DNA of 64,000 bases from Bordetella hinzii LMG 13501 (lineage in GTDB: Bacteria > Pseudomonadota > Gammaproteobacteria > Burkholderiales > Burkholderiaceae_B). How positions within the stretch are numbered: position 1 is the stretch's first letter; each line of letters begins with the position of its first letter. The stretch lies in NCBI RefSeq assembly GCF_001548475.1, contig NZ_LRUJ01000026.1, forward strand, positions 1 to 64,000. The letters run 5' to 3'. The translations under genes were made by a program, and so were the position numbers. Shown here piece after piece: positions 54,266 through 64,000 of this stretch. Under the pieces are notes generated by a model. The model saw nothing but the letters and a program-made list of their open reading frames with translations. It was not told the DNA's origin and searched no databases.

Positions 54266-55162
54266 ATGGCCGCCTCACCCTCCCAGGCGCCCGGCCAGGG
54301 CGCGGGCCCGCTGGCGGGCATTGCCTGCGTCGTGGCGGGGATTTTCTGCCTCACCCTGAGCGATGCCCAGGCCAAGTGGCTGGGCGCCCACTATGCACCC
54401 ATCCAGATCCTCTTCCTGCGCGCGCTGATCGCCACGCCGGTCGTGCTGCTGCTGGCGGCCGGCCTGGGCGGGCGGCGCAGCCTGCGCACCCGCCATCCCG
54501 GCATCCATCTCCTGCGGGGCGCGATCAATATCCTGTCGGCCAGCTGCTTCTACCTGGGGCTGAGCTATCTGCCCCTGGCCGAAAACACCGCCATCGCCTT
54601 TGCCGCGCCACTGTTCGTCACCGCGCTGTCGGTGTTCTTCCTGAAAGAAAAAGTCGATGGCCGGCGCTGGCTGGCCGTGGCCGCGGGCTTTGCCGGCGTG
54701 CTGGTGATCGTGCGCCCGGGCTCGGCGAGCTTCCAGCTGGCCGCCCTGCTGCCACTGGTCACCGCCCTGCTCTACGCCGTCATGATGATCACGGCGCGCG
54801 CCATCGGCAAGGGCGAAGGCATGCTGACCACCATGTTCTATATCGTGGTGGGCCAGCTTGTATCCAGCGCCGTGCTCGTCCCCTGGTTCTGGGATACGCC
54901 GCGGCTGGCGGACCTGCCGCTGTTTGCCGGCGTGGCCCTGTTCAGCACGCTCGGCCTGACGCTCATCACCCAGGGCTTTCGCATCGGCCCGGCCTCCGTG
55001 GTCGCGCCCTTTGATTACACCGGCCTGCTGTGGGCGACGCTGCTGGGCTGGCTGATCTGGAACGAAAGACCCGATGTCTCGGCCACCGTCGGCGCCTTGT
55101 TCATCGCCGGCAGCGGCCTGTACATCGCCTGGCGCGAAACCGGCAGGCGCCGCCGCGCCTGA
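54266..55162 (+). CDS. EamA/DMT-superfamily transporter
   Basis: This 298-residue protein has ten membrane segments in two EamA repeats. Signature stretches are GIFCLTLSDAQAKWLGAHYAPIQILFLRA, YLGLSYLPLAENTAIAFAAPLFVTALSVFFLKEKVDGRRW and GFRIGPASVVAPFDYTGLLWATLLGWLIWNE. It belongs to the RarD/RhaT-like group of exporters; the substrate is unknown. The start is five bases after DUF423. It converges on a GST gene with no gap. Confidence 0.92.
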   Translation: MAASPSQAPGQGAGPLAGIACVVAGIFCLTLSDAQAKWLGAHYAPIQILFLRALIATPVVLLLAAGLGGRRSLRTRHPGIHLLRGAINILSASCFYLGLSYLPLAENTAIAFAAPLFVTALSVFFLKEKVDGRRWLAVAAGFAGVLVIVRPGSASFQLAALLPLVTALLYAVMMITARAIGKGEGMLTTMFYIVVGQLVSSAVLVPWFWDTPRLADLPLFAGVALFSTLGLTLITQGFRIGPASVVAPFDYTGLLWATLLGWLIWNERPDVSATVGALFIAGSGLYIAWRETGRRRRA

Positions 55163-55798
55163 TCACTCCAAGGGCCGGTCGAAATGCCGGGCGAGCACCC
55201 CGGCCACCACCGGGGACTCGGCCGCGCGCAGAGCCGCCGCATGGATCCGGGGGCATTCGGTCTCGAACCAGGCCCGCCCCGGATACCAGTGGGTCATCAC
55301 CGCCACATACAGATCCAGCACCGAGTAGCGGCGGCCCAGCACATGGGGCTCGCCGGTCTGCGACTCGAACTCGCGCCAGAGCTGCTCGCGCCGCTGGCGC
55401 ACGGTCTGGCGCAGGCGCTGCGCCCCCGGGCCCGCCGTCGTCCAGTTCTCCGGGATATCGGAATAGGTGAACGTCGGGTAGATAGACGACACCAGCCGGA
55501 TCAGCAGATTCCAGCAACGCGCGCGCTCTTGTCCCTTGGGCGGGATCAGGCCGGCCGCCGGCGCGATATCGTTCAGGTGCAGCATGATGGCCGCGCTCTC
55601 GGTCATCACCTGTCCATCGGGCAGGACCAGCGTGGGCACCTGCCCGGAGGTGTTCAGGCCGAGGAGCCGGTCGCGGCCCGGGCCTGGCTTGAGATAAGGC
55701 AGGTCGGTCAGGCGATACGGGATATTGGCCTGTTCCAGCGCCATCTCCACAATGGCCGAGCCGCAGCCGCGCGAACCTATCAATTCCATATCGCTCAT
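55163..55798 (-). CDS. Glutathione S-transferase-fold protein
   Basis: This 211-residue protein has an N-terminal thioredoxin-like domain (MELIGSRGCGSAIVEMALEQANIPYRL, SGQVPTLVLPDGQVMTESAAIMLHL, with the cis-proline and the SNAIL-like ESAAI glutathione motif) and an all-helical C-terminal domain ending VVAGVLARHF. The S-R-G-C-G-S start places Ser or Cys in the active site. Its ATG overlaps the stop of the sugar dehydrogenase gene (ATGA), so the two are co-expressed. Substrate unknown. Confidence 0.88.
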   Translation of the reverse strand: MSDMELIGSRGCGSAIVEMALEQANIPYRLTDLPYLKPGPGRDRLLGLNTSGQVPTLVLPDGQVMTESAAIMLHLNDIAPAAGLIPPKGQERARCWNLLIRLVSSIYPTFTYSDIPENWTTAGPGAQRLRQTVRQRREQLWREFESQTGEPHVLGRRYSVLDLYVAVMTHWYPGRAWFETECPRIHAAALRAAESPVVAGVLARHFDRPLE

Positions 55799-56928
55799 TT
55801 CGCCTCTCCCGGCGTCACACGCAGCAATGCGCCCTGGGGCGCATCGGTCAGCACATAGACGGCGCCATCGGGTCCCACCCGCACATCGCGGATGCGCGCG
55901 CCGCGGTCCTTGAGCAGACGCTCTTCGGCCACCACCTTGTCGCCCTCCAGGGTCAGCCGGATCAGCGCCTGGTCCGCCAACGCGCCGATAAAGAGCGAGT
56001 GCTTCCATTGAGGATAGGCCTGGGCATCATAGAAGGCCATGCCGGAGACGGCCGGCGATTTTTCCCACCAGTAAAGCGGCTCCGCCCCGCCCGCCAGCTT
56101 CGTTCCCTTGGCCTCGGGAATCTTGAGCCCCGAATAATTGATGCCATGGGTGGCCAGGGGCCAGCCATAGTTGGCGCCGCGCTGGATGATATTGACCTCG
56201 TCGCCACCGCGCGGGCCGTGCTCGTGCTCCCAGAGCGCGCCGCTCCAGGGATTGAAGGCCAGGCCCTGGGGATTGCGATGCCCATATGACCAGATCTCCG
56301 GCCGGACCCGTTTGTCGCCATGGAAAGGATTGTCCCCGGGCACCGTGCCGTCAGCCCGCAGGCGCACGATCTTGCCCTGCAGCTTGTCCAGATCCTGCGC
56401 GGTGGGCCGGTCGTTGTTCTCGCCCAGGGACACGAAGAGATAGCCCTGCCGGTCGAAGGCCAGGCGCGCACCATAATGCTGTCCGCGCGACAGCTTGGGC
56501 ACTTGGCGGAAGATGACGGTAAAGTCCGCCAGCGTCGTGCCGTCCTCGGACAGGCGCCCTCGGCCCACGGCGGTGCCGCTCTTACCATCGCCGGCCTCGG
56601 CATAGGCCAGGTAGACCAGCCGGTCCTGGGCGAAACCGGGCGACAGCGCCACATCGAGCAGCCCGCCCTGACTCTCGGCATGGACCTTGGGCAGCCCCGG
56701 GATAGGCGGCGACAGGCGGCCGCCGCGCCACAGGCGCAGGCTGCCGGGTCTTTCCGTGATCAGCGCCGAGCCGTCCGGCAGGAAGGCCAGGGCCCAGGGG
56801 TGGGACAGGCCGCTTGCGACCTCGCTGACCTGGACAGCCGCCGGCGCCGGACGGGGAGCCGCCTGGACCGGCCCCAGGGATAGAAAGCCGATCGCCAGGG
56901 CGATCCGCCGCGACCAATGACACAACAT
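55795..56928 (-). CDS. PQQ-dependent aldose sugar dehydrogenase (YliI/Asd type)
   Basis: This 377-residue secreted protein has a signal peptide (1-23, ending GPVQA) and a six-bladed beta-propeller of the soluble glucose dehydrogenase (GdhB) family: LSHPWALAFLPDGSALITER, ESQGGLLDVALSPGFAQD, GQHYGARLAFDRQGYLFVSLGE, YGHRNPQGLAFNPWSGALWEHEHGPRGGDEVNI and GANYGWPLATHGINYSG. The His in QGGLLDVALSP context and the EHGPRGGDE loop fit PQQ and calcium binding. It oxidises aldose sugars in the periplasm. A strong GGGAGGT precedes the ATG at 56928. Confidence 0.92.
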   Translation of the reverse strand: MLCHWSRRIALAIGFLSLGPVQAAPRPAPAAVQVSEVASGLSHPWALAFLPDGSALITERPGSLRLWRGGRLSPPIPGLPKVHAESQGGLLDVALSPGFAQDRLVYLAYAEAGDGKSGTAVGRGRLSEDGTTLADFTVIFRQVPKLSRGQHYGARLAFDRQGYLFVSLGENNDRPTAQDLDKLQGKIVRLRADGTVPGDNPFHGDKRVRPEIWSYGHRNPQGLAFNPWSGALWEHEHGPRGGDEVNIIQRGANYGWPLATHGINYSGLKIPEAKGTKLAGGAEPLYWWEKSPAVSGMAFYDAQAYPQWKHSLFIGALADQALIRLTLEGDKVVAEERLLKDRGARIRDVRVGPDGAVYVLTDAPQGALLRVTPGEAK

Positions 56929-57033
56929 GGGACCTCCCCGCGACAGGTGTCGAATGCGTGCGAACACGCCGTCTCCATCGGGCGTACCATACGCGCTGGA
57001 CAAGATACGTCCTCTTTTGGGAGACCACGCTCA

Positions 57034-57648
57034 ATGAAACTGTACTACATGCCCGGCGCCTGCTCGCTGGCCGACCACATCGTCCTCGAATGGATCGGCA
57101 AACCCTACGAGACGCACATGCTCAGCCGCGAAGCCCTCAAGGGCCCCGAGTTCCTGAAGATCAATCCGCTGGGCGCGGTGCCCGCGCTCGTCGACGGCGA
57201 CCTGGTGCTCACCCAGAACACCGCCATTCTGGAATACCTGGCCGAGTCGGCCCCGCAGGCTGGCCTGATGGGCGACGGCAGCGCGGCCGCACGCGCCGAG
57301 ACACGCCGTTGGCTGGGCCTGATCAACTCTGATCTGCACAAGACCTTCTCGCTGGTCTTCGGCGCCCAACGCTACATCGAAGACGAAGCCGGGCAGAATG
57401 CGCTGCGCGCCAGCGCCGCCCGGCAGTTGCGCGTGCTCTTCGGCGTCATCAACGACCGGCTCGGCGGCCGCCCCTTCCTGACCGGCGCCCGCCCCGGCAT
57501 TGCCGATGCCTACCTCTATGTCGTGCTGCGCTGGGCGCATGCCAAGTCCATCGACCTGAGCGGCTATGATGAGCTGGCCGCCTTCTTCAAGCGCATGGAA
57601 GCCGACCCCAAGGTCCAGGCCGCGCTCAAGGCGGAAGGCCTGGCCTGA
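57034..57648 (+). CDS. Beta-class glutathione S-transferase
   Basis: This 204-residue enzyme begins MKLYYMPGACSLADHIVLEW, with Cys10 of the beta-class active site. LGAVPALVDGDLVLTQNTAILEYLA supplies the cis-Pro and the glutathione gamma-glutamyl contact. The C-terminal helical domain has LTGARPGIADAYLYVVLRWA. It conjugates or reduces electrophiles with glutathione. GGGAG lies nine bases before the ATG. It is divergent from the sugar dehydrogenase gene. Confidence 0.94.
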   Translation: MKLYYMPGACSLADHIVLEWIGKPYETHMLSREALKGPEFLKINPLGAVPALVDGDLVLTQNTAILEYLAESAPQAGLMGDGSAAARAETRRWLGLINSDLHKTFSLVFGAQRYIEDEAGQNALRASAARQLRVLFGVINDRLGGRPFLTGARPGIADAYLYVVLRWAHAKSIDLSGYDELAAFFKRMEADPKVQAALKAEGLA

Positions 57649-57729
57649 CCGCCAGGCGCCGGCGGGCGGGCCGGGCGGCTTGCCCCCCTTGAACCCCGGC
57701 GCGGCCCCCCGCGCCTCGCGGAGCGCGGC

Positions 57730-58461
57730 ATGAGCTATGAACTCTGGTATTGGAGCGACATCCCCGGGCGGGGCGAATTCGTGCGACTGGCCCTGGAAGC
57801 CGGCCACATCCCCTACCGCGACTGCGCCCGCGAGCCGGAGGTCGGCAGCAAGGGCTTGATCGAGGACATGCTGCGCACCCGCCAGCATCCGCCCTTCGCC
57901 CCGCCGTATCTGGTGGCCGACGGCATGACCCTGGGCCAGACCGCCAATATCCTTTATTTTCTGGGCGAGCGCCACGGCCTGGCGCCGGCCGATCTCGCCG
58001 GCCGCCTCTGGGTCAACCAATTACAGCTGACCATCGCCGACGCCGTGGCCGAGGCCCATGACGTCCACCATCCCATCGCCGCCAGCCTGTATTACGAAGA
58101 CCAGCAGACCGAAGCCCTGCGGCGCGCGGCCTATTTCCGCAAGGAAAGAATCCCCAAGTACCTGGCCTATTTCGAGCGCGCCCTGTCCGGCAGCGACGCC
58201 TGGCTGGCCGGCGGCGAGCGCTGGAGCTATGTCGACCTGTCCCTCTATCACCTGGTCTTTGGCCTGCTCTACGCCTTCCCGCATCGGATGGCGATGATCG
58301 CGCGCGACTATCCGCGCGTCATGGCCCTGCACGACCGGGTGGCCAACCTGCCCGAACTGCAAGCCTACCTCACCAGCCAGCGGCGTCTGGCCATGGGCGC
58401 GGACCTCTTTCGCCACTATGCGGAGCTGGACGACGGGCCATCAGGCGACAACCTAGGGTAA
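57730..58461 (+). CDS. Glutathione S-transferase family protein (sigma/pi-like)
   Basis: This 243-residue protein starts YELWYWSDIPGRGEFVRLALEAGHIPY, a layout like alpha/pi/sigma GSTs in which Tyr near the N-terminus activates glutathione. PPFAPPYLVADGMTLGQTANILYFLGERHG gives the cis-Pro and the Q-T-x-x-I-like glutathione site. The C-terminal domain has WLAGGERWSYVDLSLYHLVFGLLYAFP. It lies 81 bases after the beta-class GST in the same direction. The stop codon is inside a CTAGGGTAAACCCTGG palindrome. Confidence 0.87.
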   Translation: MSYELWYWSDIPGRGEFVRLALEAGHIPYRDCAREPEVGSKGLIEDMLRTRQHPPFAPPYLVADGMTLGQTANILYFLGERHGLAPADLAGRLWVNQLQLTIADAVAEAHDVHHPIAASLYYEDQQTEALRRAAYFRKERIPKYLAYFERALSGSDAWLAGGERWSYVDLSLYHLVFGLLYAFPHRMAMIARDYPRVMALHDRVANLPELQAYLTSQRRLAMGADLFRHYAELDDGPSGDNLG

Positions 58462-58468
58462 ACCCTGG
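58453..58468. repeat. CTAGGGT-AA-ACCCTGG palindrome
   Basis: This near-perfect inverted repeat overlaps the GST stop codon and lies about 150 bases upstream of the racemase gene. It resembles sites at 10594 and 39441 and could be a regulator-binding site. Confidence 0.4.
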
Positions 58469-58619
58469 AAAAATAAAAAACTCCGCAGTATCATTGAGCG
58501 GTAGTTTTGATCGGCAGAGCCCGTCCCTAATTATCTCAATGGGCCAGCCGACCTGGCCGGCTGTCCTGGGCAGCCGTTACAAGGCAGGCGATACGCCTGC
58601 CTGGCTTTACCGCTTTGTC

Positions 58620-59363
58620 ATGAACCACTCCGCTTCTTGTTACTTGGGCATACTCGGGGGCATGGGCCCTCTTGCGGGCGCCGCATTCGCCATGCGCCTG
58701 GCGGCCCTGACCCCGGCCAGCTTCGATCAGCAGCACATCCCCACCCTGCTCTTGAACGACCCCCGCATCCCGGACCGCAGCACGGCCCGGCTATACGGCG
58801 GCGCCGACCCCTGGCCGGCGATGCTGCGCGGCATCCGCATGCTCAACGAAGCCGGCGCGCGCCTGATCGCCGTGCCCTGCAATACCGCCCACCTCTGGTA
58901 CGAACAGATGGCCCAGGCCTCCGAGTGCGAGGTGCTGCACATCATCGAGGCCGTCGCAGAAGACCTGCGCCGCCAGGGCATCACGCGCGGCCGCATCGGC
59001 CTGATGGGCACGGCCGCCACCCTGGGGCTGGGCCTGTACCAGCAGACCCTGGAAAAGCACGGCTATACCTGCATCGTCCCGACCGAAGAAGAGATCGACA
59101 CGCTCTGCATGAGCTCGATACGCGCGGTCAAGGGCAACCAGCTGGAGGAATCCTTCGCGCCAGCGGCCGAGTGCATCAACCGGCTGCGCATGCGCGGCGC
59201 CGACGCCGTCGTGCTGGGCTGCACCGAGCTGCCCCTGGCCGTGCCGCATGTGCTGCGCAAAAGCCTGGGCATCCCCCTGACCGACTCCATCGATGCCCTG
59301 GCCCAGGCGGCCATCGCCCACTACCAGGCGCATCATCTCGCGGCCGACACCCTGCCGGCCTGA
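58620..59363 (+). CDS. Aspartate/glutamate racemase family protein
   Basis: This 247-residue protein has LGILGGMGPLAGAAFAMRLAALTP at the N-terminus and the two catalytic cysteines in VPCNTAHLWYEQM and VLGCTELPLAV, as in PLP-independent aspartate racemases (YgeA type). QQHIPTLLLNDPRIPDRS fits the substrate loop. It would interconvert L- and D-aspartate or a related acid. I chose the ATG at 58620, which begins just before the conserved core; the longer frame from 58494 adds unlikely sequence. The ribosome-binding site is weak. Confidence 0.9.
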   Translation: MNHSASCYLGILGGMGPLAGAAFAMRLAALTPASFDQQHIPTLLLNDPRIPDRSTARLYGGADPWPAMLRGIRMLNEAGARLIAVPCNTAHLWYEQMAQASECEVLHIIEAVAEDLRRQGITRGRIGLMGTAATLGLGLYQQTLEKHGYTCIVPTEEEIDTLCMSSIRAVKGNQLEESFAPAAECINRLRMRGADAVVLGCTELPLAVPHVLRKSLGIPLTDSIDALAQAAIAHYQAHHLAADTLPA

Positions 59364-59374
59364 TCCGCGCCGCC

Positions 59375-59401
59375 AAAAAAAACCCGCGCCAGGGGCGCGG
59401 G
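59375..59401 (-). terminator. Intrinsic terminator of the leftward Liv operon
   Basis: Read leftward, CCCGCGCC-CCT-GGCGCGGG is followed by eight T, 20 bases after the livF stop. The T run exists only in this direction. Confidence 0.9.
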
Positions 59402-59420
59402 CTTCGGCCGCCGGGGAGAC

Positions 59421-60122
<702 letters not shown>

Positions 60123-60890
60123 TTATTCTTCCCCCAGGTAGGCCTTGATGACGCGCGGATCGTTGCGCACCTCGTCGGGGGTGCCCGTGGTGATGGGCTT
60201 GCCGTGCTCCATGACCAGAATGCGGTCGGAAATACCCATGATCAGGCTCATATCGTGCTCGATCAACAGCACGGCCACGCCGAACTCCCGGCGCAGCTGA
60301 TCGATCAGGTGCTGCAAGTCGCGCTTTTCCTGGGGATTCAGGCCGGCGGCCGGCTCGTCCAGCATCAGCAGCCGCGGCTTGGTGATCATGCAGCGCGCGA
60401 TCTCCAGCCGGCGCTGGTGGCCATAGGCCAGGTTGCCGGCTTCGCGATTGGCCAGCTCGCGCAGACCCATGAAGTCCAGCCATTGCGCCGCGCGCGACAG
60501 CGCGTCGGCCTCGGCCTGGCGATAGGACTTCAGTTTCAGCAGCCCGGGCAGCAGGCGGGACTCCACCTGGGTATGCTGCGCCACAAGCAGGTTTTCCAGC
60601 ACGGTCAGCTGCTTGAACAGCCGCACGTTCTGGAAGGTGCGCACCAGGCCGTGGCGCGCCACCTTGTGGCTGGGCAGGCCGGTGATGGACTTGCCGTCCA
60701 TCACGATATCGCCGGCGCTGGGCTTGTAGAAGCCGCCAACGCAATTGAACACCGTGGTCTTGCCGGCCCCGTTGGGACCGATGATCGCGAAGACCTCGTC
60801 GCGCTTGACCTCGAAGGCTACGCTGTCGACGGCCAGCAGGCCCCCGAAGCGCATGGTCAGGCCGGAGACTTTCAGCAGGGTTTCACTCAT
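60123..60890 (-). CDS. livG: High-affinity branched-chain amino acid ABC transporter ATPase LivG
   Basis: This 255-residue ATPase ([21 protein letters not shown]) has Walker [10 protein letters not shown], the LivG-typical [13 protein letters not shown] signature, Walker [14 protein letters not shown] and [13 protein letters not shown]. It pairs with LivF. The ATG overlaps the livM stop (ATGA). The gene follows the canonical form of the family, in contrast to the more diverged copy at 13163-13930. Confidence 0.96.
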   Translation of the reverse strand: MSETLLKVSGLTMRFGGLLAVDSVAFEVKRDEVFAIIGPNGAGKTTVFNCVGGFYKPSAGDIVMDGKSITGLPSHKVARHGLVRTFQNVRLFKQLTVLENLLVAQHTQVESRLLPGLLKLKSYRQAEADALSRAAQWLDFMGLRELANREAGNLAYGHQRRLEIARCMITKPRLLMLDEPAAGLNPQEKRDLQHLIDQLRREFGVAVLLIEHDMSLIMGISDRILVMEHGKPITTGTPDEVRNDPRVIKAYLGEE

Positions 60891-62124
60891 TTGCCCAGCT
60901 CCACGTGAGGACGCTTCATGGGCAACAACCCCTGCGGACGCCACATCATCATCAACACCATCACAAGGCCGAACATCAGCATGCGGTATTCGGCGAATTC
61001 GCGCGCCAGCTCCGGCAGCACCGTCAGCAGGATGGCGGCCAGGATGACGCCGATCTGCGAACCCATGCCGCCCAGCACCACGATGGCCAGGATCAAGGCC
61101 GACTCGATGAAGGTGAAGGACTCCGGATTGACCATGCCCTGGCGGGCGGCGAAGAAGGCGCCGCCGAAACCGGCGAACATGGCGCCCAGCGTAAAGGCCG
61201 AGAGCTTGATGCGCGTCGGGTTCAGGCCCAGCGAGCGGCAGGCGATCTCGTCTTCGCGCAAAGCCTCCCAGGCGCGACCCACCGGCATGCGGATCAGGCG
61301 GCTGGACACGAACAGGGTGACCAGGGCCAGCGCGAGCGCCATCAGGTAGAGATAGATCACCAGATGCTGGTTCTGGAACGTGAGGCCGAAGAACTGATGG
61401 AAGGTCTCGGCCCCTTCCTGGCTGGCGCGGCGCGTGAGCTCCAGGCCCAGGAAGCTGGGCTTGGGTATGCCCGAAATACCATCGGGCCCGCCGGTCAGCG
61501 ACGTCAGATTGATGAGCAGCAGGCGGATGATCTCGCCAAAGCCAAGGGTCACGATGGCGAGATAGTCGCCGCGCAGGCGCAGCACCGGAAAACCCAGCAC
61601 GAAGCCGAACAGCGCCGCCATGGCCCCCGAGAAAGGCAGCGCCTCCCAGAAGCTCCAGCCGCCCCAGTGATACAGCAAGGCATAGGTGTAGGCCCCTACC
61701 GCGTAAAAGCCGACGAAGCCCAGGTCGAGCAGGCCGGCAAAGCCCACCACGATGTTCAGGCCCAGGCCCAGCATGACGTAGATCAGCACCAGGGTCGCGA
61801 TGTCGACCGAACTGCGGCCGGCGAAAAACGGCCAGATCACCGCCGCCAGCAAGACCAGCACGAACAGCCACTTGCGCCCGCCCGCCGTCGGCGCGGCCGG
61901 CAGCGTGGGCAGCTCCGTCTTCAGGCGCTGGAAGGGCTTGGCCAGCCAGGGCCGCAGCAGTTGGAAAATGAAGACCACGGCGGCGGCCAGCGCCACCAGG
62001 TCCCAGCGGGACTCCATGGTGGTCCGCGCGCCCTGGCGGATGAGTTGCAGTCCGAAGACCGGCGTGACGATCACGGCCGTGAGCACGGCCGCCATGGTGG
62101 CGTTTTTGAGCGAATGATTAGCCA

Positions 62125-62125
<1 letters not shown>
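60887..62125 (-). CDS. livM: High-affinity branched-chain amino acid ABC transporter permease LivM
   Basis: This 412-residue membrane protein has the LivM core from about residue 105: [82 protein letters not shown] and [23 protein letters not shown]. The longer N-terminus (two extra membrane segments) is common for E. coli-type LivM. Start and livH stop share one base (TGATG). Confidence 0.95.
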
Positions 62126-63051
<926 letters not shown>

Positions 63052-63153
63052 GTTGCGAATGCTCCAAATAGTTCCGGCTCCGGTAGTGTCACCCGGAGCC
63101 GGAAACCTTGGCTCAGCGTAGGGTGCTGGCGGATAGCCAGGCCCGCGGAGTGT

Positions 63154-64000
63154 TTACAGCTGGGTCTTCTTGCCGTTCTTGTCCCACTTGAAGACCGCGA
63201 ACTCAAAGTCCTTCAGGTCGCCCTTGGCGTCATACTCGACTTTGCCGATGGCGGTATTGAAGGTCGTCTTGTGCAGGTAGTCGGCCACCTTGGCGGGGTC
63301 CTCGCCCACCGCGGTGATGCTGTCGGCCAGCAGCTGCACGGCGGCATAGGCCGGCATCTGGAAGGCGCCGTCCGGATCGCGCTTGGCGTCCTTGAAGGCC
63401 TTCACGATGCCTTCGTTGCCGGGCAGCTTGGTGAAGTCGGAGGGCAGCGTCACCAGCAGGCCTTCGATGGCCGGGCCGGCGATGGCGACCAGATCCTGGT
63501 TGGCCGTGCCTTCCGGACCCATGTACTGGACGTTCAGGCCTTGCTCGCGCGACTGGCGCAGCAGCAGCCCGAGCTCGGGGTGGTAGCCGCCGAAGTAGAC
63601 GAAATCCACGCCGGCCGATTTCAGCTTCGTGATGATAGCCGAGTAATCGCTGTCGCCGACGTTGATGCCTTCGAACAGGGCGACGTTGACCTTCTCTTTC
63701 TCGAGGGTGGCCTTGACCTGGTTGGCCACGCCCGAGCCGTAGGTCTGCTTGTCATGCAGCACGGCGACCTTCTTGGGCTTGATGGTGTTGGCGATGTAGC
63801 GCGCCGCGAACGGGCCCTGCTGGTCATCGCGGCCAATCGTGCGGAAGAAATAGTGCGGCTTGATCGTGTCGGTCACCAGGGGCGAGGTCGCGCCCGGCGT
63901 GATGGCGACGATGCCTTCCTGTTCGTAGACATTGACGGCCGGCACGGTCACGCCCGAGCAGGCATGGGCCACGGCGAACTTGGCGCCGGAGTTGACCACG
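63154..64000 (-). CDS. Branched-chain amino acid ABC transporter binding protein (partial)
   Basis: The last 282 residues of a LivJ/LivK-type periplasmic binding protein are in the window; its start lies beyond base 64000. Visible are VAHACSGVTVPAVNVYEQEGIVAITPGATSP, YFFRTIGRDDQQGPFAARYI, VAVLHDKQTYGSGVANQVKATLEKE and FGGYHPELGLLLRQSREQGL, all typical of LivK. It is the first gene of the operon and delivers Leu/Ile/Val-type ligands to LivHM. Confidence 0.95.
   Translation of the reverse strand, partial: VVNSGAKFAVAHACSGVTVPAVNVYEQEGIVAITPGATSPLVTDTIKPHYFFRTIGRDDQQGPFAARYIANTIKPKKVAVLHDKQTYGSGVANQVKATLEKEKVNVALFEGINVGDSDYSAIITKLKSAGVDFVYFGGYHPELGLLLRQSREQGLNVQYMGPEGTANQDLVAIAGPAIEGLLVTLPSDFTKLPGNEGIVKAFKDAKRDPDGAFQMPAYAAVQLLADSITAVGEDPAKVADYLHKTTFNTAIGKVEYDAKGDLKDFEFAVFKWDKNGKKTQL

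Overview
The window is about 67% GC, densely coded DNA of a betaproteobacterium. It most likely comes from a non-classical Bordetella or a close Alcaligenaceae relative such as Achromobacter. The main evidence is a clear bvgA-bvgS pair. Monomeric NADP-isocitrate dehydrogenase, a DUF4148 protein, a Tct-type transporter and several Liv-type ABC operons fit the same group. No rRNA, tRNA, CRISPR array, insertion sequence or prophage was seen. Assignments rest on reading motifs and gene context, not on database searches.

Layout. 1-2000: the start of a Tat/lipoprotein gene leaving the window, then a translationally coupled pair of a hexapeptide-repeat beta-helix protein and a GNAT-like protein. 2268-4496: icd with its terminator. 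4773-6762: tctBA without a binding-protein gene. 6890-9120: a polar amino-acid ABC importer. 9218-11321: small exported proteins (YceI, a 57-residue glycine-rich lipoprotein, a DUF4148 protein). The DUF4148 gene is followed by a striking set of tandem RNA hairpins. 11495-17038: a YddG-type exporter, then a Liv-type operon with a fused LivH-LivM permease. 17106-19516: a CSS-motif EAL phosphodiesterase and a multi-pass membrane protein with a histone-H1-like basic loop. 19725-23640: an ECF sigma/FecR/TonB-receptor iron-uptake set. 23659-26953: a small membrane protein, a TerC-CBS protein with a structured 5' leader, and a secreted M20 peptidase.

27589-33520 is the regulatory centre: a RocR-like receiver-EAL protein, then BvgA and a full-length BvgS. 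This resembles the Pseudomonas Roc/Sad arrangement more than the virulence locus of classical bordetellae, because no fhaB lies beside it. 33675-38946: an MFS exporter, then glutamate decarboxylase paired with an AspT-family exchanger, a probable acid-resistance module. 39021-39398: a DUF488 protein.

39543-48562 looks like one catabolic island: a FadR-type regulator, a TRAP transporter, a CitE-like lyase, an acetolactate-synthase-like ThDP enzyme, a carbamoylase-type M20 amidohydrolase and a PuuC-like aldehyde dehydrogenase. Its substrate is not evident.

48637-59363 is housekeeping and mixed content: phosphatidylserine decarboxylase, an alpha-hydroxy-acid oxidase, an NlpA-type binding protein, a RES-Xre toxin-antitoxin pair with its operator, Hsp15, DUF423, a DMT exporter, three GST-fold proteins, a PQQ-type sugar dehydrogenase and an Asp/Glu racemase-family protein. 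From 59375 to the right edge a second, conventional Liv operon (livF, livG, livM, livH, binding protein) runs leftward and is cut by the window end.
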